From UBA7672 sp041166025 (GTDB lineage Bacteria; Pseudomonadota; Alphaproteobacteria; Caulobacterales; Hyphomonadaceae): a stretch of DNA of 64,000 nt. Position 1 is the first letter of the stretch. The number at the start of each line of letters is the position of its first letter. Positions 54,180-63,964 of the stretch are shown here, in pieces. The stretch spans positions 1 to 64,000 of the forward strand of contig JBEAMJ010000012.1 of assembly GCA_041166025.1 (NCBI GenBank), given 5' to 3'. The notes under the pieces are model-generated. The model ran no database searches and was not told the DNA's origin. It saw only the letters and a program-made list of their open reading frames with translations. Both the position numbers and the translations under genes were made by a program.

Positions 54180-54337
54180 GGCGCCCTCCGTTTGGAGTGT
54201 CCTTGTCCTGTTTTGCCTGACCGCTTGTCGAGTTTCGCCACGGATGGAACGGTGACGGCAATGTAGGTTCTGTCTCGGGCTAGGCTGCTGTCAGGCGCCG
54301 ACCTGCTTGGCTCGATGTATGTCGCACGGAGCAACCG

Positions 54338-55483
54338 GTGAAGTTTGAGTTTTCCGAGGACCAAGAAATGATGCGCAGCGAGGCGCGTCGCTTCCTGCAA
54401 AAAGAATGCACAAGCGCTGTGGTTCGCTCAGTTCTTGAGTCCGACAAGCCCTTCGATGAGCGCCTGTGGAAGGCGATTTGTGCGATGGGTTGGCCTGGTG
54501 TCGCCCTGCCCGAACAATATGGCGGGCTCGGCGCTGGTTATCTGGAGTTATGCGTCATGGCCGAGGAGCTGGGACGCTCGCTCGCGCCGATCCCGTTCTC
54601 GTCGAGCATGTTCCTGGCGGCCGAAGCAATCATGCGTGGCGGCAGCGATGCCCAGAAGGCCGAGTGGCTGCCCAAATTGGCGAGCGGCGAAAGCATCGGG
54701 ACGCTCGCGCTAGGCGAGGGGCCTGGCGCTGCTGCCTGGGAAAAGTGCGGCGCCGGCGCCGAGAGAGCCGGTTCCGGATTTGTCGTCACCGGTGTGAAGT
54801 GGCCTGTTGCAGATGGGATGGCGGCAGACGTCGCTGTGGTTCCAGCAAAAGATTCCCACGGCCTTGCGCTCTATCTGGTGAAACTGGATCAACCCGGAGT
54901 GGAGCGTTGCCTGGAGCCAAGCTTCGACGAGAGCCGGCCGCAGGGGCGCATCACATTCAAGGCCGCCGCAGCGGAGCGCCTTGCAATGAGCGACCTGGCG
55001 ACGCTTGAGGATGTCATCAACCGGGCGGCAATTCTCTATTCCTTTGAACAACTCGGCGGCGCAGAAGCAAGTCTCAACATGGCGGTGGCGTACGCTAAGG
55101 ATCGCTATGCGTTTGGTCGACCCATCGGGTCATTCCAAGCCATCAAACATAAACTTGCGGAACTCTACGCGCAGTTGGAATTGGCGCGATCAAACTGTTA
55201 TTTTGGGGCGTGGACGCTCTCAACAGATGACGCGACGCTGCCAGAGGCGGCGGCCTGCGCCCGCTTAGGCGCATCCAGAATCTATTTCGAGTGCGCGAAA
55301 GAATGCATTCAGGTCCATGGCGGCATCGGCTTTACCTGGGCGTTCGATGCGCACCTGCATTACCGGCGTTCGAAAGTGCTGAGCGCAGTTATCGGTGGCC
55401 AAACGCGCTGGCGCGAGACGTTGATCCGGGCGCTTGAGCGCAAAAATTGTACATCGCAATCCGATCACTCGCGGGTTGCCTAG
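54338..55483 (+). CDS. Acyl-CoA dehydrogenase, partner subunit of heteromeric type
   Basis: This 381-residue chain starts at GTG (KFEFSEDQEMMRSEARRFLQ) behind a GGAG site. The C-terminal segment IQVHGGIGFTWAFDAHLHYR has Ala335 where the 33.9-kb paralogue and MCAD-type enzymes have the catalytic Glu. Either the base lies in the other subunit or at an alternative position, or this copy has changed function. It is followed after 11 bp by the large subunit. Confidence 0.88.
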   Translation: MKFEFSEDQEMMRSEARRFLQKECTSAVVRSVLESDKPFDERLWKAICAMGWPGVALPEQYGGLGAGYLELCVMAEELGRSLAPIPFSSSMFLAAEAIMRGGSDAQKAEWLPKLASGESIGTLALGEGPGAAAWEKCGAGAERAGSGFVVTGVKWPVADGMAADVAVVPAKDSHGLALYLVKLDQPGVERCLEPSFDESRPQGRITFKAAAAERLAMSDLATLEDVINRAAILYSFEQLGGAEASLNMAVAYAKDRYAFGRPIGSFQAIKHKLAELYAQLELARSNCYFGAWTLSTDDATLPEAAACARLGASRIYFECAKECIQVHGGIGFTWAFDAHLHYRRSKVLSAVIGGQTRWRETLIRALERKNCTSQSDHSRVA

Positions 55484-55494
55484 GCCTCTTTCCC

Positions 55495-56700
55495 ATGAAT
55501 TTTGACGACACTCCTGAGCAAGCTCAATTTCGCGCCGAGGCCCGGGCCTGGATCGCGAGCAACAAAATTTCGTTTGGCAGCGTAAAGGGTGGTGGATTTG
55601 CAGCCATTCGCGAGTGGCAAAGAATCAAACAGAAGGGTGGCTGGGGCTGCCTACATTGGCCGAAGAAGTACGGCGGGCGCGATGCAACGACGATTCAAAA
55701 TGTGATCTTCTCTCAGGAAGAAGAAGCGGCTGGCGTGAGCATGTTATCGATCGCCAACAGCATTACCATTGGCATGGCGGCCGCGACCATCATGCATTGT
55801 GGCACCGATCAGCAGAAACAGAAGCACCTGCCTAGAATCGCCACCGGCGAAGAGATCTGGTGCCAGCTGTTCAGTGAACCTGTTGCTGGCTCTGATCTTG
55901 CCGGCATCAAAACCCGTGCTATCAAAGATGGTGATGAATGGGTGGTGACCGGCCAAAAAGTCTGGACAAGCTACGCCCAGTATGCGGACTGGGCGATCTT
56001 GGTGACGCGTAGCGATCCAACAGTACCAAAACACAAAGGATTGACCTACTTCTTGCTGGATATGAAGTCTCCCGGCGTGGAGGTGCGGCCTATCAAACAG
56101 GCCTCCGGCGGCAGCGACTTTAACGAAGTCTTTCTAGACGGTGTTCGCATTCCAGACTCCAACCGGGTCGGCGATGTTGGTGACGGATGGCGAGTCGCCC
56201 TCACCACTCTGATGAACGAGCGCGCTACGATAGCGGGCGTATATCCGACAAATTTCGATGACGTCTGGAAGATCGCCAAGCAGACGCCGCTGGGCGAAGG
56301 TCGTGCGATCGAAGACGGCGCTGTGCGTGCGTTGCTCGCCGATTGGTATGTCTGGCATTGTGGCCTTAAAAACTTTGGCCTGCGGATACAGTCGACATTG
56401 TCTCAAGGAAGGACGCCGGGACCTGAAGCTTCCTGCTCAAAGTTGTTGTTGGGTGCGCAACGCCAGGCGTTCTTGTCAGAGGCCATGGATCTGCTGGATG
56501 TGGGCGGAACAGCGCTTGAGAGCGGTAGCGAAATGGGATTGCACTTTGCGTTCCTTCGGGTGATCGGAAATCGCATCGAGGGCGGTAGCGACGAGGTGCT
56601 CAGGAACATCATCGGCGAGCGCGTCCTTGGTTTGCCGGTCGAGCCGCGCGTCGACAAGGATACGCCCTTCGACCAGGTGCCGACGTCGCGTCGAGACTAA
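55495..56700 (+). CDS. Acyl-CoA dehydrogenase, large subunit of heteromeric type
   Basis: This 401-residue chain opens MNFDDTPEQAQFRAEARAWI, with WCQLFSEPVAGSDLAGIKTR, QKVWTSYAQYADW and a C-terminal IEGGSDEVLRNIIGERVLGL. It parallels the 32.6-kb chain over its whole length. The ATG was chosen because the upstream extension overlaps the partner gene and lacks similarity. Together with its neighbour it should desaturate a bulky acyl-CoA. Confidence 0.88.
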   Translation: MNFDDTPEQAQFRAEARAWIASNKISFGSVKGGGFAAIREWQRIKQKGGWGCLHWPKKYGGRDATTIQNVIFSQEEEAAGVSMLSIANSITIGMAAATIMHCGTDQQKQKHLPRIATGEEIWCQLFSEPVAGSDLAGIKTRAIKDGDEWVVTGQKVWTSYAQYADWAILVTRSDPTVPKHKGLTYFLLDMKSPGVEVRPIKQASGGSDFNEVFLDGVRIPDSNRVGDVGDGWRVALTTLMNERATIAGVYPTNFDDVWKIAKQTPLGEGRAIEDGAVRALLADWYVWHCGLKNFGLRIQSTLSQGRTPGPEASCSKLLLGAQRQAFLSEAMDLLDVGGTALESGSEMGLHFAFLRVIGNRIEGGSDEVLRNIIGERVLGLPVEPRVDKDTPFDQVPTSRRD

Positions 56701-56904
56701 AGCTGGCGACAGTCAGGACGGGTGCAGCCGCGCGAGGCCGGTTTTGCCTGCATGGGTGACGGCTTTTGCTACTCACGCGCCGTGGGTCGCCTGTTAGGTC
56801 CCTGTGTCTAAAGCCTTCGAGCGAGAGACCCAAGTGAGGCTTGAGTTGTGTGCCCACGTACACGGCATAGGCGCGGCTTGGTCAGGATTAGGACGATCGG
56901 CGCG

Positions 56905-58113
56905 ATGTCACAGCACGCCTACATATTTGATGCGGTGAGGACGCCGCGGAGTAAGGGCAAGGCGGACGGCGCCTTGCACGAGGTGAAGCCAATTGCTCTC
57001 GTCTCTGGCTTGCTGAACGAGCTTCAGGCGCGTCACGATCTCGATACGGCGCGCGTCGACGACGTGATCTTGGGCTGTGTCACGCCCGTTAAAGACCAAG
57101 GCACCAATATCGCCAAATGCGCGGTGCAGTATGCGGGGTGGGATGAGAGCGTCGCTGGCGTTCAGCTCAATCGATTCTGCGCCTCCGGTCTCGAGGCGGT
57201 GAATATCGCCGCGCAGAAGGTGATATCGGGCTGGGAACAACTCATTGTCGCCGGCGGCGTCGAGAGCATGTCGCGCGTACCGATGGGCTCCGATGGCGGC
57301 GTCGTTGTGTTCGATCCAGAATACTTGATCGGGCAGAGGGCGACGCCGCAGGGCGTGGGCGCTGACCTCATCGCGACGCTGGAAGGATGGTCGCGCGAGG
57401 ATGTTGACGCGTTCGCCGTCGAGTCGCAGAAGCGCGCTGCGTACGCGCGGGACAGCGGCTATTTTGATCGCTCGGTTGTACCGGTGAAGGATCGCAATGG
57501 CGTGACAATCCTCGCCAAGGACGACTTCATCAAACCGAATACAAGTCTTGAAGGGCTGGCTGCGCTGAAGCCTTCATTCGCGCACGCTGCGGCGAACGGC
57601 GCGGATGCGGCGGCCATTTCCAAGTACCCTGAAGTTGAGCGGATCAATCACGTCCATCACGCGGGAAACTCCTCGGGTATCGTCGATGGCGCCAGCGCCG
57701 TGCTCGTGGGATCGGAATCAATCGGGAGGGATCTGAGGTTGACGCCGCGCGGGCGTGTGGTGGCCGGCGTGATTACAAGCACGGAACCGACGATCATGCT
57801 TGTAGGGCCGGGCCCAGCAGCGAAGAAATGCCTGGCGGTGGCCGGCATGTCCGCTAACGACATTGATCTCTGGGAGATCAACGAGGCGTTTTCCTCTGTG
57901 GCGATGCGCTACATGCGCGATCTCGGCATCGACCACCAAGTCACCAACGTGAACGGTGGCGCGATTGCGATGGGACACCCACTCGGCGCCACTGGCGGGG
58001 TTCTGGTCAGCATCATGTTGGATGAGTTGGAACGTCGCGGTCTCAAGCGCGGCATGCTGTCCATGTGCGTGGGCGGCGGGATGGGCATCTCCACGATTAT
58101 CGAGCGCGTGTAG
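56905..58113 (+). CDS. Acetyl-CoA acyltransferase (FadA-like thiolase)
   Basis: This 402-residue thiolase has LNRFCASGLEAVN (nucleophile Cys), NEAFSSVA, AMGHPLGATG and SMCVGGGMG, all canonical. It precedes the FadJ-like gene by 46 bp, the usual FadA/FadB-type pairing. The start MSQHAYIFDA was chosen. A 204-bp gap with no visible gene separates it from the acyl-CoA dehydrogenase pair and may hold a promoter. Confidence 0.92.
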   Translation: MSQHAYIFDAVRTPRSKGKADGALHEVKPIALVSGLLNELQARHDLDTARVDDVILGCVTPVKDQGTNIAKCAVQYAGWDESVAGVQLNRFCASGLEAVNIAAQKVISGWEQLIVAGGVESMSRVPMGSDGGVVVFDPEYLIGQRATPQGVGADLIATLEGWSREDVDAFAVESQKRAAYARDSGYFDRSVVPVKDRNGVTILAKDDFIKPNTSLEGLAALKPSFAHAAANGADAAAISKYPEVERINHVHHAGNSSGIVDGASAVLVGSESIGRDLRLTPRGRVVAGVITSTEPTIMLVGPGPAAKKCLAVAGMSANDIDLWEINEAFSSVAMRYMRDLGIDHQVTNVNGGAIAMGHPLGATGGVLVSIMLDELERRGLKRGMLSMCVGGGMGISTIIERV

Positions 58114-58159
58114 AGGCGGCGTGCTTCCGCGTCGGGAGCGGTGACTTGGGCAAACGATC

Positions 58160-60232
58160 ATGAGCATTTGCGGATATGAAGTAGATAAGGACGGCATTGC
58201 GACCGTCATCATCGACATGCCCGGACCAGTGAATGTCATGAACGGTGACTTTACTGAGAGCATGAAACAGACGATCGGAAACCTTGCGGCCGAGCGTGAC
58301 GCAATTGGCGTTGTCATCGCATCCGGAAAGAAGACGTTCTTCGCCGGCGGCGACGTCAAGGGAATGGCCGCGGCGCCGGGCGCTGGGTTCAACGAGCAGA
58401 TCACCCACGCGATCATGGCGGGGCGGCATCTCTTCCGGTCGTTCGAGAAGTTAAACCTGCCGATCGTCGCCGCCATAAACGGCGCCGCGCTCGGCGGGGG
58501 TTATGAACTCACGCTCGCTTGCAATTACCGCATCGCCTGGGACGACAAGTCTGTCCTGATCGGCTTGCCGGAGGCGACGCTGGGTTTGCTGCCGGGCGGG
58601 GGCGGCGTCGTGCGGATGACCAAGAAGTTCGGCATTGCTAAGGCGCTGCCGTATCTGATCGACGGCACGACCATGCCGGCGTCGGAGGCGCTTGAGGCGG
58701 GGCTTTTGGATGAGGTCGTCGACCGCGTGGAAGATCTCATACCGCGGGCGAAGGCCTGGATTTTGTCCAATAAGGACAATCCGAACGCGGCGCTTCAACC
58801 TTGGGATCGGCCTGGTTACCAAATTCCTGGCGGCGATCTATCGGCCTCCGCTGTCCGCGGCTTCGTCAATCAGACCGCGTTCCGATTGTTCGAGGAAACA
58901 CGAGGTCTGCTGCCGAACAAGCAATTGATCTTCGATGTCGCGGTGGAAGCGCTGAAGCTGGATCTCGACACCGCGCTGAAGATCGAGTCGCGAGGATTGG
59001 CGACGCTCATCATCTCACCGATCAGCAAGAATTTGATGAGCGCCAACTTCTTCCAGTCAACGGAGGTACGTCGGGGCGGCGCGCGTCCGAAGGACATTGC
59101 GCGGTTTCGGGTGTCCAAAGTCGGCGTCATCGGGACAGGCGATGTTGCGCGGACGCTATCGCGCGCGTCGGCTCTGGCGGGCATCGACACTGTGATCTTG
59201 GGCGCCAAGCCGGGCGACGCGGGGCAAGCCAAGGCTTCGTTGGCGCTTGCTGAGCCTGATGCGCCAGTGCTGGCTGGAATCCTCGCGACCGACGTTCCCA
59301 GCGATTTGTCGGGATGCGAGGTCATTGTCGCGACGGAGAGTGCAGATGAGGCGCTGCTCGGCGCCGTTGAGAAGAGCGCGCGCGAGAGCGTTTGGTGTGC
59401 CCTCAATGATGCAGGCGCGGAGGCCAGCGACCCAAGGACAGAGTTGCGCGGTCGCTTCGTGCGGCTGAGCGTAGCGCCCACCGACCTACAAATGGCGGTG
59501 ATCGAAGTTGCCCGCGGGGACTTCAGCAGCGACGGCGCGGTCGCAAAAGTTTACGATTTTCTCCGTCAAATAAGAAGTCAGCCGATTGTCACACTGGACA
59601 CGGGCGTGGCGTTCGTTGAGCGCGTCTTGATCCATCAGCTGGTCGAGGCTCTCTCTCTCGTGGTCGAGGGCGTTAGCCCGGTGCGCGTTGAAAATCTCTC
59701 GCGTGCAATTGGGTTGCGTGAGGCGCCGCTGACAACGATCGATCAGATCGGGCTGGCGCGGTTCGCGAGCCTCGCCAAGCGACACGGACATCCATCGGTG
59801 ACGCCGAGGGTGGTTGCCTTGCTCGATCGGATCGTTGCGCAGGGCCGTGGAGGGCGGCAAGCGGGCGCGGGCTTCTACGACTATCCGGCCGCCGGCAAGG
59901 TGCTGTTTCGAGAGCTGAGTGCTCGCTCTGACGATGGGCAGAGCAGCATCGCTGATCAAGACGTCAAGGACCGGTTACTCTTCTCCGCCGTTCTCGAGAG
60001 CATCCGCCAGGTGGAGACTGGCGTTCTGCTTTCGGTGGCCGAGGGAAACATCGCACTCCTGAGGGCGATTGGCGCGCCGATGTGGACGGGGGGGTACATT
60101 CAATTTGTCAACACATACGGTCCGCAGAAGTTGCTTGACCAGTGCAATGCCTTGGCCGCGCGCTTTGGCGCTCGGTTTGAGTCACCGCAGATACTGATAG
60201 AAAAAATGAAAACCGGGGAGAGTTTCGCTTGA
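58160..60232 (+). CDS. FadJ-like multifunctional enzyme with degenerate dehydrogenase half
   Basis: This 690-residue protein has an enoyl-CoA hydratase half with both catalytic glutamates (Glu116 in GGYELTLAC and Glu138 in GLPEATLG). The second half has the 3-hydroxyacyl-CoA dehydrogenase fold, but the cofactor strand ends VILGAKPG without the NAD-binding acidic residue. The catalytic His motif (normally GxHFFNP) reads RLSVAPTD, with Ser437 at the His position. The dehydrogenase is therefore probably inactive, leaving the hydratase and the C-terminal structural domain. Oxidation would fall to the SDRs in the locus. Confidence 0.88.
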   Translation: MSICGYEVDKDGIATVIIDMPGPVNVMNGDFTESMKQTIGNLAAERDAIGVVIASGKKTFFAGGDVKGMAAAPGAGFNEQITHAIMAGRHLFRSFEKLNLPIVAAINGAALGGGYELTLACNYRIAWDDKSVLIGLPEATLGLLPGGGGVVRMTKKFGIAKALPYLIDGTTMPASEALEAGLLDEVVDRVEDLIPRAKAWILSNKDNPNAALQPWDRPGYQIPGGDLSASAVRGFVNQTAFRLFEETRGLLPNKQLIFDVAVEALKLDLDTALKIESRGLATLIISPISKNLMSANFFQSTEVRRGGARPKDIARFRVSKVGVIGTGDVARTLSRASALAGIDTVILGAKPGDAGQAKASLALAEPDAPVLAGILATDVPSDLSGCEVIVATESADEALLGAVEKSARESVWCALNDAGAEASDPRTELRGRFVRLSVAPTDLQMAVIEVARGDFSSDGAVAKVYDFLRQIRSQPIVTLDTGVAFVERVLIHQLVEALSLVVEGVSPVRVENLSRAIGLREAPLTTIDQIGLARFASLAKRHGHPSVTPRVVALLDRIVAQGRGGRQAGAGFYDYPAAGKVLFRELSARSDDGQSSIADQDVKDRLLFSAVLESIRQVETGVLLSVAEGNIALLRAIGAPMWTGGYIQFVNTYGPQKLLDQCNALAARFGARFESPQILIEKMKTGESFA

Positions 60233-60281
60233 GCAGCCGAAGCAGTCTGGCGAACGGCGCTGTTGGGGATCGTTTTCGCCC

Positions 60282-61238
60282 ATGAGCATGCAAGCACCTG
60301 CGCCCCTGGTCATAGATGCATCTGGCGTCGGTCTGCATACCATTGCCAAGACCTCGCGGCTCGATGCGCGGCGGGTGCTTGCGTTCGCTGCCGGCGTGCT
60401 GGAGAGGTCCGAAGCATACTGGGACGACACGCGCGAGGGCGGGCTGATCGTTCATCCCGGAATTGCTTTCAGCCTCCAACTCCAAAGCCAAAGCCGTATC
60501 TTGTCCACTCCGGTCCCGGCCGCGCAGATGTCAGCCGATGCATGGGTTGGCGCTGTGCACGCCGAGACAGATCTTCAAATTTACGCGCCATTCGAGGTCG
60601 ATCAGGTCATCACCACACAGGGGCGATTGATCGCGCGCAAGCAGACACGCGCGGGCGTTTTCAATGTCGAGCGTTACCGCATGGTGGAATCATCCGGCCG
60701 CCTGCTCGCGGAGATGGACTACAATCTGATGTTTCGCGGCGCGACGCTGGTCGGTGGCGATGTTGCGCTTGAACCGATGCCAACGCGCCGCCGCCCGCCG
60801 GAGCCGTTGCGGCCCAGGAAGATCAGGGAAGTGATCATTCCAAGGGAAGCCCTGCACCATTATACGGCGTGCGCCGATATCTATGCGCCAATTCATACTG
60901 AGCGCCGCGTCGCCGCCAAAGCAGGCTTCAATGACATCATCCTGCACGGCAGCGCCACCAAGTCGATTGCGCTCTCGGCGGTTGTGCAGACGTTTTTTGG
61001 CGGGGACGCACGCCGTGTGCGCCGCCTCTACGGGCAATTGCGCGCGGTCGTGCCGGCTGAGACGTCCATCATTGTGGAGGCAGTCGCCACCGAAAATGAC
61101 GCCGATGGAAAGCTTAGCGTGTTTTTCCGCGTTTTGAATCACGAGGGCGCGGAGGCGATCAGCAACGGATTGGTAGCCGGGTGGACGCCGGGCGCCCAGC
61201 CGGCGGACGACGTCTCAGGAAAGCGATTGCAGGCATGA
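60282..61238 (+). CDS. Double hot-dog enoyl-CoA hydratase 2 (MFE-2-like)
   Basis: This 318-residue protein contains two hot-dog halves. The C-terminal half carries the hydratase 2 signature YTACADIYAPIHTERRVA followed by ILHGSATKS, with the catalytic Asp and His in place. It resembles the hydratase unit of peroxisomal MFE-2 and makes (3R)-hydroxyacyl-CoA. Its stop overlaps the start of the MFE-2-like SDR (ATGA), reproducing the MFE-2 fusion partners as two genes. Confidence 0.87.
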   Translation: MSMQAPAPLVIDASGVGLHTIAKTSRLDARRVLAFAAGVLERSEAYWDDTREGGLIVHPGIAFSLQLQSQSRILSTPVPAAQMSADAWVGAVHAETDLQIYAPFEVDQVITTQGRLIARKQTRAGVFNVERYRMVESSGRLLAEMDYNLMFRGATLVGGDVALEPMPTRRRPPEPLRPRKIREVIIPREALHHYTACADIYAPIHTERRVAAKAGFNDIILHGSATKSIALSAVVQTFFGGDARRVRRLYGQLRAVVPAETSIIVEAVATENDADGKLSVFFRVLNHEGAEAISNGLVAGWTPGAQPADDVSGKRLQA

Positions 61239-62149
61239 GCGAAATTCGTTTCGACGATCGGGTTGTGGTTGTGACCGGCGCAGGCGGGGGCTTAGGGCGC
61301 GCCTACGCATTGGCGTTCGCAGCGCGCGGTGCGAAGGTCATCGTCAATGATCTTGGCGGCGACATTCGTGGCGAGGGGGAAAACGTCAGCGCCGCGGATC
61401 GGGTTGTCGGGCAGATTAGAGATCTTGGAGGCGAAGCCGTCTCAAATCACGACTCGGTGGAAAATGGCGAGCGCATCATTGATGCGGCGCTCACGAATTT
61501 TGGGCGCGTCGATATCGTTGTCAACAATGCTGGTATCCTTCGTGACGCCAGTTTTCGAAAGATGACGGTGGAGGATTGGGAGCGCGTGTATCGGGTGCAT
61601 CTGTTCGGCGCGTTCAAGGTCACGCACGCCGCTTGGCCGCACATGCTGGACCAAAGGTTCGGCCGCATAGTGAACACAGCCTCTGCCGCGGGGGCATATG
61701 GAAATTTTGGGCAAGCGAACTATTCGGCGATGAAGCTGGGCCTCGTCGGCTTTACCAAGACGCTTGCGGTCGAGGGGGCTGGCAAGAATGTAACGGCGAA
61801 CGTCATCGCGCCCGTGGCGGCGTCGCGCCTGCTTGAGACAATCTTGACGCCAGAGCGTATGGCGATCCTTAAGCCAGAATATGTAACGCCGCTCGTTTTG
61901 CGCCTCTGTGCGGAGCACAACGAAGAGAGCGGCTCCTTGTTTGAGGTGGCTGCGGGCTGGATGGCCAAGGTTCGGTGGGAGCGCGCGGAAGGGATCAGTC
62001 TACCAACCAACCCGGTTTTCACCGTGGAGGATGTCGACGCAGGGTGGGAGAAGATCTGCGATTTCTCGGTGTCGGACCATCCGGCAAGCATTCGCGATAG
62101 ATCAGCGGCGGTGACGGCAAAACTCGTAGAGGCGGGGCTCTTGCCTTGA
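61235..62149 (+). CDS. MFE-2-type 3-hydroxyacyl-CoA dehydrogenase (SDR)
   Basis: This 304-residue SDR has VTGAGGGLGRAYALAFAARG, VNDLGGDI, NNAGILRD and GAYGNFGQANYSAMK with catalytic Tyr/Lys. It is a paralogue of the 39.8-kb enzyme and is coupled by 4-bp overlaps both to the upstream hydratase 2 gene and to the downstream CoA ligase gene. It probably oxidises the (3R)-hydroxyacyl-CoA made by its neighbour. Confidence 0.9.
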   Translation: MSEIRFDDRVVVVTGAGGGLGRAYALAFAARGAKVIVNDLGGDIRGEGENVSAADRVVGQIRDLGGEAVSNHDSVENGERIIDAALTNFGRVDIVVNNAGILRDASFRKMTVEDWERVYRVHLFGAFKVTHAAWPHMLDQRFGRIVNTASAAGAYGNFGQANYSAMKLGLVGFTKTLAVEGAGKNVTANVIAPVAASRLLETILTPERMAILKPEYVTPLVLRLCAEHNEESGSLFEVAAGWMAKVRWERAEGISLPTNPVFTVEDVDAGWEKICDFSVSDHPASIRDRSAAVTAKLVEAGLLP

Positions 62150-63963
62150 GGGTATGGGAGTACACGACGGCTGCCTGGGACTGGCTGTACCTGCTACGCA
62201 ATCGGTCGCGCCTCTCGCCCTCTGCGATGGCCGCACATCAAACTCTTGCGAGCCTCGTCGATAGGCAGGTCCGAGTGCGCCCGAACGCCACCATGATTGT
62301 GACCGCTGAGCGAGAAATGGGTTGGGCGGAATTCGCGGCTCTTTCCAACAAGATCGCCAACATCTTGATGAAAAGCGGCGTGCAAAAGGGTGACGCTGTC
62401 GCGTTGAACATGCAAAATGGGATTCTCTACTTGGCATGCGTCGTGGGCATCACGCGCATTGGCGCGGTCGGCGCGCTCATCAACACCAACCTCAGCGGCT
62501 CCCAGCTCGTCCATTGCGTCACGGAGGTCAACGCGAACATAAGTCTCGTGGATGGACATGGACTGTCCGCACTGCGGGGGTGTGGCAAGGCCTACATGGA
62601 GGCGAGCCAGTCACCCTGCGTCATCGCTTTTGGTTGCGCAGACGATCAGGCAGAAGAGGAACGGAAGTGGCTGCACAACGGCGATCGTTTGCTGGACACG
62701 ATTTCGGCGAACGCGCCTGATTCTACTTCGCCAGTTTTACCCGGTGACCGCGCGCTTTACATTTTCACCTCGGGAACCACCGGCTTGCCGAAGCCCGCGA
62801 TCATCACGCATCAGAAGTTTGTGTTGGGCGCTGCCGCGCACGCCATTTACTCTTTTCGCGCACGACCAAGCGACCGGATCTACAATTGCCTCCCGCTCTA
62901 TCATGGCACCGGTCTTATGGTCGGCGTCGCGGCGTGTTTCTACTCCGGCGCTTCGATGTTTATCCGGCCAAAGTTTTCGGCCTCTGCGCTTATCCAGGAA
63001 GCCAACAAGTACAAGTGCACAGCGCTGGTCTATGTCGGCGAGATCTGTCGTTATCTCCTGAATACGCCCGAGGCGGCGGGCGATCGGAAGTGCTCGCTCA
63101 ATCGCGCGGCCGGCAACGGGCTGCGCTCTGATATTTGGAAAAAGTTCAAGCAGCGGTTTGGGCTCAAGCGGATCGGAGAGTTCTATGGCGCGAGCGAGGC
63201 CAATGGGGGTTTCCTAAATGTCCTGAATAAGGACGAAACAATTGGAGTTTCCGGCGCGGTGGTCAGGCTGGTGGAGTACTCGATGGAGGAAGCCTCCATA
63301 GCCCGTAACGCTGCGGGGTATGCCAAGGAAGTAAAGCCGGGTGACGTGGGGTTGCTGTTGTTTAGAATAAGCGAGAAGGATCAGTTCGACGGTTACACGA
63401 ACCCACACCAATCCGACACCAAAGTCGAACGTGATGTGTTCGAGAACGGCGACCGTTGGTTCAATAGTGGTGATCTTCTCAAGCAGGTCGACGTCGGCCC
63501 TGCCTTCAATCTTATTCACTATCAGTTCGTGGATCGACTTGGAGATACGTTTCGTTGGAAGTCCGAGAACGTTTCAACAAGTGAGGTCGCCGAAGCTCTC
63601 TCCGGCTTTCAAGCAGTGGCGATGGCCGTCGTCTACGGGGTCCCAGTGCCGGGCGCTGATGGCAAAGCGGGGATGGTCGCACTCGCACTTCGGCCGGACG
63701 TGGGGGCACTGGATTGGCCGGCGTTTGGCGCATTCGTGAGGGATCGATTGCCGCGCTACGCGCGCCCATTGTTTGTACGACTGGTTCCTGAATTCGAAAC
63801 CACGGGAACGCACAAGCTCGTCAAGACTAGGCTCATAGAGGAAGCTTTTGATATTCGGCGCATCGCCGACCCAGTGCTGTGCTGGAGTCAAGAAGCGGGA
63901 TGCTACGTCCCGCTTAACAGCAAGCGGTTCGACGATATCGTAGCTGGACGTGCAGGCTACTAA
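62146..63963 (+). CDS. FATP-like very-long-chain acyl-CoA synthetase
   Basis: This adenylate-forming enzyme has IFTSGTTGLPKPAIIT, FYGASEANGG and the FATP signature DRLGDTFRWKSENVSTSEVA. FATP relatives activate very-long-chain and bulky acids such as bile acids. I chose the TTG that overlaps the SDR stop (TTGA), giving 605 residues with a short hydrophobic leader (WDWLYLLRNRSRLSPS) seen in similar enzymes; ATG 62227, giving 578 residues, is the alternative and has no ribosome-binding site. It is the third CoA ligase in the locus. Confidence 0.87.
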   Translation: MRVWEYTTAAWDWLYLLRNRSRLSPSAMAAHQTLASLVDRQVRVRPNATMIVTAEREMGWAEFAALSNKIANILMKSGVQKGDAVALNMQNGILYLACVVGITRIGAVGALINTNLSGSQLVHCVTEVNANISLVDGHGLSALRGCGKAYMEASQSPCVIAFGCADDQAEEERKWLHNGDRLLDTISANAPDSTSPVLPGDRALYIFTSGTTGLPKPAIITHQKFVLGAAAHAIYSFRARPSDRIYNCLPLYHGTGLMVGVAACFYSGASMFIRPKFSASALIQEANKYKCTALVYVGEICRYLLNTPEAAGDRKCSLNRAAGNGLRSDIWKKFKQRFGLKRIGEFYGASEANGGFLNVLNKDETIGVSGAVVRLVEYSMEEASIARNAAGYAKEVKPGDVGLLLFRISEKDQFDGYTNPHQSDTKVERDVFENGDRWFNSGDLLKQVDVGPAFNLIHYQFVDRLGDTFRWKSENVSTSEVAEALSGFQAVAMAVVYGVPVPGADGKAGMVALALRPDVGALDWPAFGAFVRDRLPRYARPLFVRLVPEFETTGTHKLVKTRLIEEAFDIRRIADPVLCWSQEAGCYVPLNSKRFDDIVAGRAGY

Positions 63964-63964
63964 G

